DNA of 64,000 nucleotides from Prevotella sp. CAG:1320 (GTDB lineage: Bacteria; Bacteroidota; Bacteroidia; Bacteroidales; Bacteroidaceae): contig FR882151.1 of NCBI GenBank assembly GCA_000435635.1, positions 20,687 to 84,686 of the forward strand, written 5' to 3'. The notes beneath the pieces are model-generated. The model saw nothing but the letters and a program-made list of their open reading frames with translations, was not told where the DNA came from and ran no database searches. This document shows positions 1 through 10,900 of this stretch, one piece after another; position 1 is the first letter of the stretch, and each line of letters opens with the position of its first letter. The position numbers and the translations under genes were made by a program.

Positions 1-487
1 CCTCCCAGTCTATCAGGTTCTTGCTGCGGCGGCAGATGAAATGACCTCCGGACTGAGTATGGACATTGCCATAACTGGCATCGGTAGCCACCATATAATA
101 ATAGCCATCAGATGCCAAACACACCGAGGGATCGTGCACGTTGGCCAAGTTCCATGTCGCGTGACCATTCCAACTATTGTCAATACTGTTGACGTAACAG
201 TCATCATAGGTGGGAGCGGTCCAGTCCTCCAGCGTCTGGTTGTTCTCCAAGTAGGCTTGGGTGGCTATATAGTCGATGGCGCTGATATCCGTCCGGCTGC
301 TGTAGCTGGATCCTTCGCTTGTGCTGTAGCTCCATGCATCCTTGTCCCCGTCTTGGGAGAAATACATATTAGGAAAACTATAAGGGGATCGCGTCGGGCT
401 ATCTACCCTCTTGATGAGTATCTGCGCTTGCGCCCCCATTCCGGTCAATAGGCAAACAGAGATAAGTGAAAGTAATTTATGTTTCAT
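1..487 (-). CDS. Glycoside hydrolase family 43-like protein (N-terminal part, cut by window edge)
   Basis: The reading frame starts at the ATG on the minus strand at 487 and is still open at base 1, giving 162 residues. Residues 1-22 form a signal peptide ending in AQAQ. From about residue 118 the sequence HDPSVCLASDGYYYMVATD is the typical first blade of the GH43 five-bladed propeller; Asp119 would be the catalytic base. GH43 enzymes cleave alpha-L-arabinofuranosides or beta-xylosides. The gene is last of the visible leftward operon with the two SusC/SusD pairs, so it probably acts on the glycan these import. An unassigned insert of about 90 residues lies between the signal peptide and the first blade. 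Family assignment is fairly sure; subfamily and substrate cannot be told from this fragment. Confidence 0.75.
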   Translation of the reverse strand, partial: MKHKLLSLISVCLLTGMGAQAQILIKRVDSPTRSPYSFPNMYFSQDGDKDAWSYSTSEGSSYSSRTDISAIDYIATQAYLENNQTLEDWTAPTYDDCYVNSIDNSWNGHATWNLANVHDPSVCLASDGYYYMVATDASYGNVHTQSGGHFICRRSKNLIDWE

Positions 488-505
488 AGCGACACGTTTC
501 AAAGG

Positions 506-970
506 TTATTTTTTCATGAATTTAATGGCGGTGCCACCCACTTTCAAGACATAAACGCCCGAAGTGAGGTCGCCTATATTGAGCGTAGTTTGTGTGTCCG
601 CGGTGACCGTGCGCAATAAAACAGCACCCGTAAGGGAATAAACAACAACCTGCTGACCAGCGGCAGTGCCCGAGATGACAAGCTGGTCACCCATCACAGA
701 GGAAAGAGTGGGCACGTCCCCAGAGGGGCGCACGCTCTCAATGCCAGTCGGATCCAGCTGCACGAAGTCTATCCTTCCCGTTGTCACGGGGTCTCCTTGC
801 TTGAGCACGATGTCAAAAGTCTCGGGACTTGTGCCTCCCGCGCTAACCAAATAAGCCACGTTGCCCATCGGTATCACTTGCCCCGACGGAGTGATCATGC
901 ACCACACGTTGTCGGCCATGGCTATCGTGGCGGAGCAAAACATCAATAAGGTAATAATAAATTGTCTCAT
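506..970 (-). CDS. Small exported protein with type IX secretion C-terminal sorting domain
   Basis: 154 residues. Residues 1-19 are a signal peptide (hydrophobic FIITLLMFCSATIAMA). Residues about 20-85 form a small domain of unknown function containing VLKQGDP and DFVQLDPTGIE. From about residue 90 to the end the protein looks like a Por/type IX sorting domain: QQVVVYSLTGAVLLRT, then GVYVLKVGGTAIKFMKK, matching the usual terminal GxYxxKVG..xxKxxK pattern. It has no catalytic domain. It sits 18 bases after the GH43 gene's start and 75 bases beyond SusD2 in the same direction, so it is probably cotranscribed with the locus and displayed on the cell surface. Role unknown; a scaffold or carbohydrate-contact function would be speculation. 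Confidence 0.75.
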   Translation of the reverse strand: MRQFIITLLMFCSATIAMADNVWCMITPSGQVIPMGNVAYLVSAGGTSPETFDIVLKQGDPVTTGRIDFVQLDPTGIESVRPSGDVPTLSSVMGDQLVISGTAAGQQVVVYSLTGAVLLRTVTADTQTTLNIGDLTSGVYVLKVGGTAIKFMKK

Positions 971-1045
971 ATAGGGTTTTGTTTAGGTTAAAACAAGGAG
1001 CGAGACATTCCTTTAGAGGAATGCTCACTCCCTTATTTCATACGA

Positions 1046-2854
1046 TTAATTGCCTGAAGTTTCCCAGCCAGGGTTTTGCCCAAGGTTCGGACAACGCTTT
1101 ACCTCGTTCTCGGGGATGGGGAACAGATAGTTCTTTGGCACATTGAAAACGCGAGAATTCACGGTTTCCGCCAAGCCATAAGTGAATACTGGATTGTTGA
1201 CCACGTCATCACCAGTGATTCTCACGCCATAGAGATGGAGCAAGCTGGTGGAACTGTTAGTCGCGTCATAGATAGAACCTCCCTCGCCCGTGTGATTAGA
1301 GTATGCCATCCAGCGGGTCAAGTCGAAACGGCGATGGTCCTCAAATGACAACTCAATACGACGCTCATTGCGGATGCGCTCCAAGAGGGCTGCCTGTGTC
1401 AAGCCTGTATAATGGGGCATGCCGGCGCGGTCACGTATCTGGTTGATGTAAGTCTCCGCTGAACCAGTCTGGCCCGCCTCGCAATACGCCTCAGCGGCAT
1501 TGAGCAATATCTCGGTAAAGCGGAAGATGGGCCAAGCGTGGTTGAAAGTGGTAGGTGCCTTGCAAGAGATATTGTTGACAAACTTCTTCAGGTAATAGCC
1601 TGTATAGGTGCCGCCCATGGAAGAGCTGTAGTCAATTCCCGTGCCGCTGGTATTACTGCTCATATCAAGCTGACGCTCCTCTTCTTGGTCGGCACGTCCC
1701 CAAGTCATGTTATGATAGAAAACTATCTGTGACAAACGGGGGTCACGGTTCTCGTAGGGATGCTGCGGGTCATAGCCAGAGTCAGCGTCGCCGATCTTCT
1801 TACCGTCTATCGTCTCAAAGCAATCCACGAAATTCTGCGTAGGATTGGTACGGCCTGCCGCAGACCAACTGCCCGTGAAACCTACTGGAGCGAACACTTT
1901 CTCCACCTGGTTGGTAAACCAAACGGAACGGGAAAGGATGAATTCATCACTGTAAACAGGATTCTCCGTGAAGATATCATAATAATCCTCGTCGGGATTG
2001 CCTGTGTTCAACAACCCGTAAGGCCGAGACTGCTGGTTGTTCTTGTTGATGAAAGCCACAGCCGCATCTGCCGCGGCCTGCCAGAGCTGTTGCTCATTGT
2101 CACCGCTCTTGCGATAGAACTCTGAAGCGCGATAGAGACTGGCGCGGCTGATAAGAGCGTAAGCGGCGGCTCCGTTTACACGTCCCCAGTTACTTGCCTC
2201 GTTCGCATAACGGAAAGGCAGTACGTCTTTCACGGCATTGCATTCCTCGATGACCCAATCCAGTGCGTCCGCCTTGTTGGTGCGGGAAATATTCATGTCG
2301 CTCGTGAGGTCGAAAATGACAGCGTCCTCACCCATGCCTCCCAAAATGGGAGCGTCACCAAACCAGCATATCAAGTCAAAATGGAAAATAGCGCGAAGCA
2401 GACGAGCCTCCGCAATGTAACGATTGTAAAGCTGACTCTCGTCATCGCCAGTGACCGCATTACCAATCACACTCTCACGGGCGTTCCTTATAAACTGATT
2501 GCACTTACGAATACCATAAAGGTCTGTGTTCCAGAAGCCCAACAGGGGATGGTCAGCCGCCGTGTATCCGTCGCTACCTATCTTCGTGTAATAGTGCAAA
2601 CCCCAAGAGGTCACCGCATTGTCTGTCATGCAGTCACGGCTGGCACCAGTGAACTGGTCATCCGATAGCGGAGCGAAGCCATCGGGCAAGTTTGTATAGA
2701 TATTAGCCAGGAAGCCACGGGTCTCCGTAGCGTTGCCGAAGATCTTTTCCTGATCCATGCTCGCGTCATACTCCTTGTCCAAGTCGCAGCTGGTGAAAGT
2801 GAAGGCGCAGAGTGCTAACATCAAGCCAGATATGATTATCTTAGATATTTTCAT
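1046..2854 (-). CDS. SusD-family glycan-binding lipoprotein (SusD2)
   Basis: 602 residues. Lipoprotein signal with lipobox FTSC and lipidated Cys23, followed by the acidic DLDKEYD stretch that marks surface export in Bacteroidetes. The body has the SusD/RagB tetratricopeptide-like scaffold: YNRYIAEARLLRAIFHFDLICWFGDAPIL near residues 140-170 and the C-terminal hallmark of RIRNERRIELSFEDHRRFDLTRW near 490. SusD proteins cap a SusC porin and capture oligosaccharide at the surface. It follows SusC2 by 32 bases of AT-rich spacer. Second SusD of the locus; not closely similar to SusD1, so the two pairs may handle different fragments. Confidence 0.93.
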   Translation of the reverse strand: MKISKIIISGLMLALCAFTFTSCDLDKEYDASMDQEKIFGNATETRGFLANIYTNLPDGFAPLSDDQFTGASRDCMTDNAVTSWGLHYYTKIGSDGYTAADHPLLGFWNTDLYGIRKCNQFIRNARESVIGNAVTGDDESQLYNRYIAEARLLRAIFHFDLICWFGDAPILGGMGEDAVIFDLTSDMNISRTNKADALDWVIEECNAVKDVLPFRYANEASNWGRVNGAAAYALISRASLYRASEFYRKSGDNEQQLWQAAADAAVAFINKNNQQSRPYGLLNTGNPDEDYYDIFTENPVYSDEFILSRSVWFTNQVEKVFAPVGFTGSWSAAGRTNPTQNFVDCFETIDGKKIGDADSGYDPQHPYENRDPRLSQIVFYHNMTWGRADQEEERQLDMSSNTSGTGIDYSSSMGGTYTGYYLKKFVNNISCKAPTTFNHAWPIFRFTEILLNAAEAYCEAGQTGSAETYINQIRDRAGMPHYTGLTQAALLERIRNERRIELSFEDHRRFDLTRWMAYSNHTGEGGSIYDATNSSTSLLHLYGVRITGDDVVNNPVFTYGLAETVNSRVFNVPKNYLFPIPENEVKRCPNLGQNPGWETSGN

Positions 2855-2886
2855 GTTAATATATATTATAATATGTATCGTGGTGA

Positions 2887-5800
2887 TTAGAAACCTATAT
2901 TGACACCAAACGAGAAACTACGGGTTTTGGGATATGCCCAAATGTAGTTAGTTGGGTTCTCTGGGTCGAAACCATTGTCGAAGTGGCTCCAAGTGCAGAT
3001 GTTGTACGCGCTAAAGTAGAAACGGCACTTCGTCATGTAAATCTTAGCCAAGAGCTTCTTAGGCAAAGAATAGCCCACCTCGATATTGCGGAGTGACCAG
3101 AAGTTTCCGTTCTGCAACCAGATGTTGCTGGTATTGGCGGGATAGTTGCGGTCAATATCGCTAAACGTGGTAGAAAGACGAGGATACTTGGCATTGACAT
3201 TACGAGGGTCAGTTGGGTCATCCGTATAATAACCCCAAGTCTTGGTTACCTCATGGGTAGAAGTTCCACCCCATCCAAATCCGTAGTCCATATTCTCACG
3301 GCACTCTACAGTGCGGTTCAAATAAGCGGTGATGATGCAACGTGCGTCGAAACCGCCAATCTCGAAACCGAAGTTAAAGCTATGGAGCATCTCGGGAATC
3401 TTGCCATTGCCATAACCACTTGCCACCTGGTCGTAAGTATTGATGATACGGTCTCCATTGACATCCTTGAACACGGCATTACCCAGTTTGTAGTTACCAA
3501 ACGAACTATAGGGATATTTCTCAGGATGGTCAATAGCATCTTGGTGAGAGGTAGATATCAAATTGGGGTCTGATGCCCACTGATCGAGCAAGAACATGAA
3601 GTACTGTCCGATGCGCTTGCCTGTTTTAGCTTGATAAGCATAAGTAGGCTCCAACTCATCCATCTCGGTGATCTTGTTGGTGTTCCATGTCATGTTCCAC
3701 TCAAAGTGATATTTCAAGGGGCCCCAACTGTTTTTGTGTCCTAAGCGTATCTCGACACCACGAGTCTCAGCCTTGCCATAAGAGTCTTGGGCTGCGGTAA
3801 TACCCATCAAGGTAGGCACGGTGGAACGATCAACCAATATCTGTGAACGATACTCCTTGAAGATATCCACGCTACCATAGAGTTTCGACTTCCAGAAATC
3901 GAAATCGAGACCGAGGTTATACATCTTGCTCTTCTCCCAGATGTTGTTAGGATTGCCTGCGATATTCTCATAGGCTCCCTCAATATAACTCTGGCTGGTA
4001 CCGAAGTTATAACCACTACCCTCCGCATAGGTACTTTGGAAAGGATAACGATTGGTGTAAGAGCCATCATCGGCAATGGCAGCGGTCATGGCCTGACCAG
4101 CTTCACCATAAGAAAGACGCAACTTCAAAAGGCTGAGCGAACCATTTTCTCTATACTTGTCAAAGAGAGACTCCTCGCTGATAACCCAACCTAAACTTAC
4201 GCCAGGGAAAGTATCCCAACGATTGCTGGGGTCAAAGTTGTCTGAACCCATGTGGGATACGCTTGCGCTCAAGATGTAGCGGTTGTCATAAGCGTACATG
4301 GCTTGGGCGTTCCAGGACAAGTAGCGGAAAGAAGAGTTAGCGCCACGAACAGAATTCTGATAGTAACGGAAGAAAGCCTGTGCGTCCACCAAATGCTTGC
4401 CACCGAAAAGGTGGTTGTAAGACAGGCCGAAGCGAGTGTTGATGTTGTAGCTATACTGACGAGCGTTGGTAGAAGCATTGGGCAATGCCTTGTAAGTACG
4501 CACACGCTGGTAGGTATAGTCGTCCACGGACTGCACGTTACTATTCTCGAAGTCATAATAGTAGGTATTGATGTCTGCCTGTTGTACCTTTTGGAAAGTG
4601 TCATAAGCGTCAAAGCTGATGATGGCATTAGCCTTTAAACCTTGTAAACCTTTCACCTCTGGGAACAGCTCTCCGATATCTCCCGTCACGTTTGCGGTGG
4701 TGTAGAGATTGCGACGACGGTTTTGTTCCATACCGCGACCTGCAATCTGGGCGGCACCATTCTTGGAGTCGGAAGAAGTAGGCATGAAGAACTCGCCATT
4801 GGGACAGTAAACGGGATAGATAGGCAAGTTCTCGCCAGCGCCCCAAGTGAACAGGTTCCAAACATCAATACCTGGCTGCGTAATATTGTCGATACGGCCT
4901 CCCAAGTCAAGACCTACTGTCAAGAACTTGTTGACATTCAAATCCACATTCACGCGCAAATTGTAACGGTTCAGGGTCTCCTGGTTGTTATAGTCGCCCG
5001 TGTAGTTAGTCCACTTCTCGTCAAACATTCCCTCTTGACGCAGATAAGAGAAAGACACGTAGTAGCGGGCGCGGTCGGTACCACCACTCAACTGCAAGTT
5101 AGTACGATATTGTGGAGCCATGTCACGCAACATCACATCGTGCCAGTTGGTGTTGAAATAGTGGTACTTGTCCATACCTTCCAGTGTCTCGCCATTACAA
5201 ACTCTGCGGTATTGTTCCAGGTCATAATCTGAATACATGGGAGATAAACCATCCAGATATCTGGCTTGGTTCATGGTCAGGGCATAGTTATAAGAGTTCT
5301 GGCTCTCGGGGATGCCGGCAATGGTCTGGAAGCCAACCTCTTGAGTGAAATCTATCTTTAGCTTGCCAGCCTCGCCACGCTTGGTGGTCACCAAGATAAC
5401 ACCATTGGCACCACGCATACCATAAATAGCGGTAGCGGCGGCATCTTTCAAAACAGTGATGCTCTCAATAGGATAAGCGTCCAAAAAAGAAAGGTCACGC
5501 TCCACGTTGTCCACGATGACCAATGGAGAACGGGCATTTTCATTCATGGTACGAACACCACGAATATACATAGCGGTCTCACTCCATCCAGGCTCTGATT
5601 GTGCCTCGTAGGTCTCCACGCCATTCAACGTGGCGGTAAAGGCATTCTGCAATACTGTCACGGGATGTTTCTCCAATTCCTCACCAGATACCGTGGAAAT
5701 AGCTTCTGTCACCAGTTTCTTGGGCTTAGAGTTAAAAGCCACGGGCTGCAACTCGCTGTATTCATCAGTAGGCTGCATAGTAATGGTGAACTTTTCATTG

Positions 5801-6105
5801 TCAAACTCGGGCTTTACTCTTACATTGTCATAGCCCAAGAAAGTGACGAACAGCTCATCATCGGGAGCGATATTCTTAATGGTAAAGAAACCTCCCTCGT
5901 CAGTGAGCACCTTCTTGAATTCCTCACTGACATTGACATAGGCACCTGCGATTGGCTGGCCATCGCTATCTACCACACGGCCGTGTACGGTTTTCCCATC
6001 AGCGGCCCAGCCTGTAGCGCATGCACCTGTTAGGAGCGCAGCAAGAAATAGCCTTTTCGCACTCCGCTGGGTATATCGATTTAATGATTTCATGTTCATG
6101 GTCAT
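2887..6105 (-). CDS. SusC-family TonB-dependent outer-membrane transporter (SusC2)
   Basis: 1072 residues from the first ATG; later ATGs at 6099 and 6093 are equally plausible and 6093 gives a cleaner signal peptide. Order: signal peptide (to about residue 35), carboxypeptidase-regulatory-like beta-sandwich (about 38-125, GRVVDSDGQPIAGAYVNV), TonB plug (about 130-245) with the SusC signature LKDAAATAIYGMRGANG at 219-235, then a 22-stranded barrel ending in SFGVNIGF. It imports oligosaccharides bound by SusD2. Odd point: the stretch that normally reads EEVVVVGYG before the plug is replaced by LQPVAFNSKPKK, so the usual TonB-box-like motif is absent. It lies 43 bases after SusD1 in the same operon. 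Confidence 0.93.
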   Translation of the reverse strand: MTMNMKSLNRYTQRSAKRLFLAALLTGACATGWAADGKTVHGRVVDSDGQPIAGAYVNVSEEFKKVLTDEGGFFTIKNIAPDDELFVTFLGYDNVRVKPEFDNEKFTITMQPTDEYSELQPVAFNSKPKKLVTEAISTVSGEELEKHPVTVLQNAFTATLNGVETYEAQSEPGWSETAMYIRGVRTMNENARSPLVIVDNVERDLSFLDAYPIESITVLKDAAATAIYGMRGANGVILVTTKRGEAGKLKIDFTQEVGFQTIAGIPESQNSYNYALTMNQARYLDGLSPMYSDYDLEQYRRVCNGETLEGMDKYHYFNTNWHDVMLRDMAPQYRTNLQLSGGTDRARYYVSFSYLRQEGMFDEKWTNYTGDYNNQETLNRYNLRVNVDLNVNKFLTVGLDLGGRIDNITQPGIDVWNLFTWGAGENLPIYPVYCPNGEFFMPTSSDSKNGAAQIAGRGMEQNRRRNLYTTANVTGDIGELFPEVKGLQGLKANAIISFDAYDTFQKVQQADINTYYYDFENSNVQSVDDYTYQRVRTYKALPNASTNARQYSYNINTRFGLSYNHLFGGKHLVDAQAFFRYYQNSVRGANSSFRYLSWNAQAMYAYDNRYILSASVSHMGSDNFDPSNRWDTFPGVSLGWVISEESLFDKYRENGSLSLLKLRLSYGEAGQAMTAAIADDGSYTNRYPFQSTYAEGSGYNFGTSQSYIEGAYENIAGNPNNIWEKSKMYNLGLDFDFWKSKLYGSVDIFKEYRSQILVDRSTVPTLMGITAAQDSYGKAETRGVEIRLGHKNSWGPLKYHFEWNMTWNTNKITEMDELEPTYAYQAKTGKRIGQYFMFLLDQWASDPNLISTSHQDAIDHPEKYPYSSFGNYKLGNAVFKDVNGDRIINTYDQVASGYGNGKIPEMLHSFNFGFEIGGFDARCIITAYLNRTVECRENMDYGFGWGGTSTHEVTKTWGYYTDDPTDPRNVNAKYPRLSTTFSDIDRNYPANTSNIWLQNGNFWSLRNIEVGYSLPKKLLAKIYMTKCRFYFSAYNICTWSHFDNGFDPENPTNYIWAYPKTRSFSFGVNIGF

Positions 6106-6148
6106 ATTTGATTAGTCATGAGTCCTTATTATATATAATATGTGTATA

Positions 6149-7903
6149 TTACCATCCAGGATTGTTCTCGATACCCGTCTTCCAATACTCAGTCTCAGGG
6201 ATGGGATATAAGTACATGCGGTCCTCGAATACTCTTTGCTGGGCTATCTTGCGGGTATAGTTGCCGTTCTCATCCACATCTACACCATAAATAGGACGGG
6301 AAAGAGCCTCGGTAGCCACATTCCAACGACGAAGATCCCAACCGCGATGCTCCTCGAACGCCAACTCCACGGTACGCTCCTTGTGGATAAAATTGCGCAT
6401 CTCATCTTTGTGTTGCAAGTCGGGACGGTCTCTGTACAAGTCAATGTTCATTCCGACACGGCTACGCACTTGCTCCAACAGGTCGCAAACCTCCTCCGTG
6501 GGACCATTCACCTCGTTAAGAGCCTCTGCGTAGTTGAGCAATATCTCCGCATAGCGAATGATTATCCAGTTGCGATAAGATGTACCCGTATGATTGTTCT
6601 GCAGAATTACCTCTGGCATATATTTGCGCATGTAATAACCCGTAGGCGTGGCATTGGCGTTGCCTGTAGGATTATCGGCCATGCCCTCACGCACATCTAT
6701 CATCCTTCCACTCCAAGTCTGTCCATGGAAAAGGATAGAAGCGGTCAAACGAGGATCGCGATTCTCTGTGGGATGCGTGTCGTCATAATTCAAGGCCGTA
6801 TTGATTTGAGGCCTGTCATTGATATATACAGGAGCACCCGTAGCGTCATAAGAGAGGAAAGGAGAATTACCATCGGCCATATCATACATATCCACGAGGT
6901 TTTGCGAGGGGCAGTTACCACCATTACCGCCAGAACCCACTGGAGTATCATTGTTAAAACCGTAGGAACTCCAACCTTGGCTCACGTCGCTACGATAGAA
7001 AATTACCTCAGGATTACTTTCGGTATGGGCGTTGAGCAAGATTGCGTTGGTATAATTGGCCACATAGCTGCCTCCATCTGTATAGAGACGATAGTGGGAA
7101 CCATACGTATCGATAAATCTCTTCGTCTCGTCTGCTGCCTGCTTCCAGGTGATTCCTGACTCATCGGCGTAACGGGGACTGGCCATGTAGAGATAGATTC
7201 GGGAAAGCAAGGCACTGCAAATATCCTTATTGATACGGCCTTCATTACCCGAAAGATGGCTGGATTCATAATCCATCACCATATTCTCCGCTTGCCTCAA
7301 CTCATCAATAATGAAATCCACCACATACTCTTTCAGCGTGGGACGAGTGGTATAGCCCGACAACAAGTCGCCATCAGGGTCAAGCACCTCTTTCACGACG
7401 GGAATGGGACCATAACGCAAGAATAACTCCCAATAGAAGTAAGCGCGGAAGAACTTCGCCTCACCCTTGTACCACTCCTTGTGCAGCTCGTAGGTCTCTT
7501 GGGATTCGTCCGCTGCCTTTGGCACGGTCTCTATCGTGTCAAGCAACATATTGCACTTACGGATGCCACGATAATAGTGCTCCCAAGGATCTGTCAGTTC
7601 ATTGGCAGCCCCACTGGCATAGTAGTTACCGATATTGAAGGAGACACGGGTGCCACTGGAGGACATACTACACTCAGACAAGTCTGTAGCGGCGTCCAGC
7701 CAAGAGTTGTTGATGCGGCACTCTCCGTTTCTCAGGAAGTTGTACGTATCCAAGTGAAACTGCTCCATGGTCTTCCATTCGCTGAAGGTCTGCTCGCCAG
7801 TCAACTGGTTGCTAGGCTCCTTGTCCAGGAAGTCCTCGCAAGAGGTGAGCGTCGTGGCACCCAACAGCAAGAGGGCAGTTGAATATATGATAGCTTTTTT
7901 CAT
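6149..7903 (-). CDS. SusD-family glycan-binding lipoprotein (SusD1)
   Basis: 584 residues. Lipobox LTSC with Cys22, then EDFLDKEPSNQLT, the classic SusD start. SusD/RagB features: IRKCNMLLDTIETVP, EAKFFRAYFYWELFLRYGPIPVV near 170-190, and the C-terminal HKERTVELAFEEHRGWDLRRWN. Surface glycan capture for the partner SusC1, whose stop lies only 6 bases upstream. The family assignment is firm; the ligand is unknown, though the GH43 gene in the same operon points to an arabinose- or xylose-containing polymer. Confidence 0.93.
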   Translation of the reverse strand: MKKAIIYSTALLLLGATTLTSCEDFLDKEPSNQLTGEQTFSEWKTMEQFHLDTYNFLRNGECRINNSWLDAATDLSECSMSSSGTRVSFNIGNYYASGAANELTDPWEHYYRGIRKCNMLLDTIETVPKAADESQETYELHKEWYKGEAKFFRAYFYWELFLRYGPIPVVKEVLDPDGDLLSGYTTRPTLKEYVVDFIIDELRQAENMVMDYESSHLSGNEGRINKDICSALLSRIYLYMASPRYADESGITWKQAADETKRFIDTYGSHYRLYTDGGSYVANYTNAILLNAHTESNPEVIFYRSDVSQGWSSYGFNNDTPVGSGGNGGNCPSQNLVDMYDMADGNSPFLSYDATGAPVYINDRPQINTALNYDDTHPTENRDPRLTASILFHGQTWSGRMIDVREGMADNPTGNANATPTGYYMRKYMPEVILQNNHTGTSYRNWIIIRYAEILLNYAEALNEVNGPTEEVCDLLEQVRSRVGMNIDLYRDRPDLQHKDEMRNFIHKERTVELAFEEHRGWDLRRWNVATEALSRPIYGVDVDENGNYTRKIAQQRVFEDRMYLYPIPETEYWKTGIENNPGW

Positions 7904-7909
7904 GATGCT

Positions 7910-10900
7910 TTAGAACTTTAAGTTGATACCTATGTTGACGGTCTTCATGATAGGATAGCGGTTGGAGCCCTCGCTCTCGGGGTCTACCAAGTCATCCAGA
8001 TGATCCCATGTAATCAGGTTATTGGCGTTGATGAATATGCGAGCCTCGCTCATCCATGCGTGCTTAATCCATTTTGAGGGCAAGTTGTAAGAAATCTCGA
8101 TATTCTTCAAACGGAGGAACGCACCATTCTTCAAGAAGAAAGAGTTAACCTGCTGGTTGTGATTTCCCGCGGCGTCATAGTGGAGTAATGGATATGTAGC
8201 GTGAGCCAAGTTCCATTCCTCGCTCTGCGCGGGATTCCAACGTCCAAGATGATGTTCCTTCACTTTACCACCATCCACGAAAGCGTACATGGTTTCCGCG
8301 TCATAGTAACGAGACACATGGTCTACACCTGCGAAGAGCACGTTGAAGCCGATGCCTTTCCACTCACAGCCCAAACTGAGGGAGTAAGTATTCTCGGGCA
8401 CATTGCTATAGCCGATATAGGTCTGGTCGCGATCATCGATGAAACCATCGTTGTTCATATCTCGATACTTCAAGTCACCTACCTGTAGTTTGTCTGTATA
8501 GGTAGACTTAGGCAGGTCGGGATTGGCCAAGTCGGCGGAGGTGATAAATCCATCCACTACCAGTCCGAAATACTGGCCGATGGGGTGGCCTTCCTGCTTG
8601 CGGTAAGCGGTCTTCAATGCAGGCTCGTCCATGTCAAGGATTTCGTTGGCGGCATGGCTGAAGCTAAAGCCCACGTTGTAACGGAAATTCTTGCCTATGG
8701 TATTAGAGTGATGCAACTCTATCTCAAAACCTTCGTTCTTGGTCTCGCCAAGATTACCGGCCGCCATCACTACACCCACCCACTGGGGACGGGTTCCGTA
8801 AGTGGTCAAGATGTTATTACGACGCTCGTAGAAGTAATCCACGTTACCATAAAGCAGGCCATTCCAGAAGCTGAAGTCCACACCCACGTCATACTTATGG
8901 GCTTTTTCCCAAGTCACGTCATAATTGGGATACTGTGCCTCATAAATACCCGTCACGCCTGTGGTGCCGAAATAGTAGTCGTTGTTGATCTGGTTCCAGG
9001 TCTCCTCATACAGGAAGCGTTGCGTCACGCCATTCACCTGGTAAACGTCATTACCTACCTGACCGTAGCTGGCGCGTATCTTCAAGTTGTCAAGCCAAGT
9101 CTGGCTAGCTTTCTCCAGGAAACTCTCATTGGAGATGACCCAACCCAAGGAGAACGCGGGGAAGAAACCGAAACGGCGGCCGCGGCGGAAGTTCTCGGAA
9201 CCATTGTAACCGAAGTTCACCTCAGCCAGGTAACGATTGTCGTAGCCATAAGTGGCACGTCCCACGAGACCCATATACCTCTTGCGCAGGTCAGCCTGGT
9301 AGCGATAGTCATTCTGGTTATACAATATCATGGCAGTCACGTCGTGCTTGCCGAACTTACGGGCGTAGTTCAACTGCGCCTCCATATAGAGTTTGTAGGT
9401 AGAAGTCTGTCCATCGCCTGAGTATGCCAATTCTTCATCCTCATTGAACTGGTTGTAAGCGCTCAGTGAGGTGTAGTTGTTGCGGTCGTTCAACTCATAG
9501 GTGGCAAAGCCAGCCTTGAACTGACGATTGTAGAATGACTCATAGTCGAAAGACACCATACCTCGAGCGGAAAGACCTGGCGTCAACCAGTCCATCTTGT
9601 AATCCACAATGAAGTTGGTCTCGTTGATAGTATTGGTAGCGCGATAGAAACCCGCCTTGGCCAAACGAGCTACGGGGTTGTCTTGATACTGGGAACTACC
9701 CGCATAGAGATTGTGGGTCACGCCCGCCTCATCCGTGAACTGGTAGCTAACGGGGAATATCCAACCCGGGATGTGGTTGATATCATAGAATATCTGTGAG
9801 TAGGTTCCATCAAAAGCCTCGTTGGAGTTAGGGCCTTTACGCTCCTCGAAACGAGTACCGAAGTTCACGCTCACGGTCAAGTCCTTGGACATCAGGAAGT
9901 CCAAATTGGCGCGGAAACCGATACGGTTATAGCTTTGATTGCTCTTGTTGCCATAAACGTCCTCTGAGAAGTTCTTGAACAAGCCCTGTTGGTCATAGTA
10001 TTCAGCGGACACATAGTAACGCATGCGCTTTGTACCGCCTTGTACGTTCACGTTGTAACGCTGTGCTGGAGCGGAATTGCGAAGTACGGTATCATACCAG
10101 TCCACGTTAGGATAAAGCATGGCATCAATGCCGGAGAGCTGTCCCGCTACGCTCTTTTGGTACATGCTCAAGTCATAATCTGAATAAAGACCGCCCAGGC
10201 CATCATTTCTCCTGGCCTCATTATAGAGCAACACTGACTGGTAGGAGTCCAGATAAGTGTCCTCACGGGTAGGAGTCTGCCACTGCCAGTTGGCGGAAAG
10301 ACTCACCACGGGTTTTGCGTCAGTACCGCGTTTGGTGGTAATCAAGATGACGCCATTGGCACCGCGCACACCATAAACGGCAGTAGCGGAAGCGTCTTTC
10401 AATACGGAGATACTTTGGATATCATCAGGAGCTATCTGCGAGAACTCACGCTCTACTCCATCCACCATAATCAGCGGTTGGTTGTCGCCTGCGAAAGAGG
10501 CACGGCCACGGATATAAAGTTTCATGTCATCAGCACCAGGAGCACCCGAAGTCTGGGTAGTTACCAAACCCGTCACTTTACCGGAAAGGGCTTGGGAAAC
10601 GTTAGCGGCAGGGCTGTTGAGCAACTCCTTGTTGGAAATCTGGGAGATGGCACCTACCACGCTCTCTTTCTTCTGGTGGCCATAACCTACGACCACTACT
10701 TCTTCGATGGCCTGTGCGTCATCAAGCAACACGATGTGCAGTTGGCGTTGAGAGCCCACACGGATGTTCTGAGACTGGAAACCCACGTAAGTAACACGCA
10801 ACGTAGCCTTCTCGCTGTTCACGTCTATCTTGAAGTTTCCATCGAAATCAGTCACCACGCCATTAGTGGTTCCCGCTTCCATAATGGTTGCGCCAATAAT

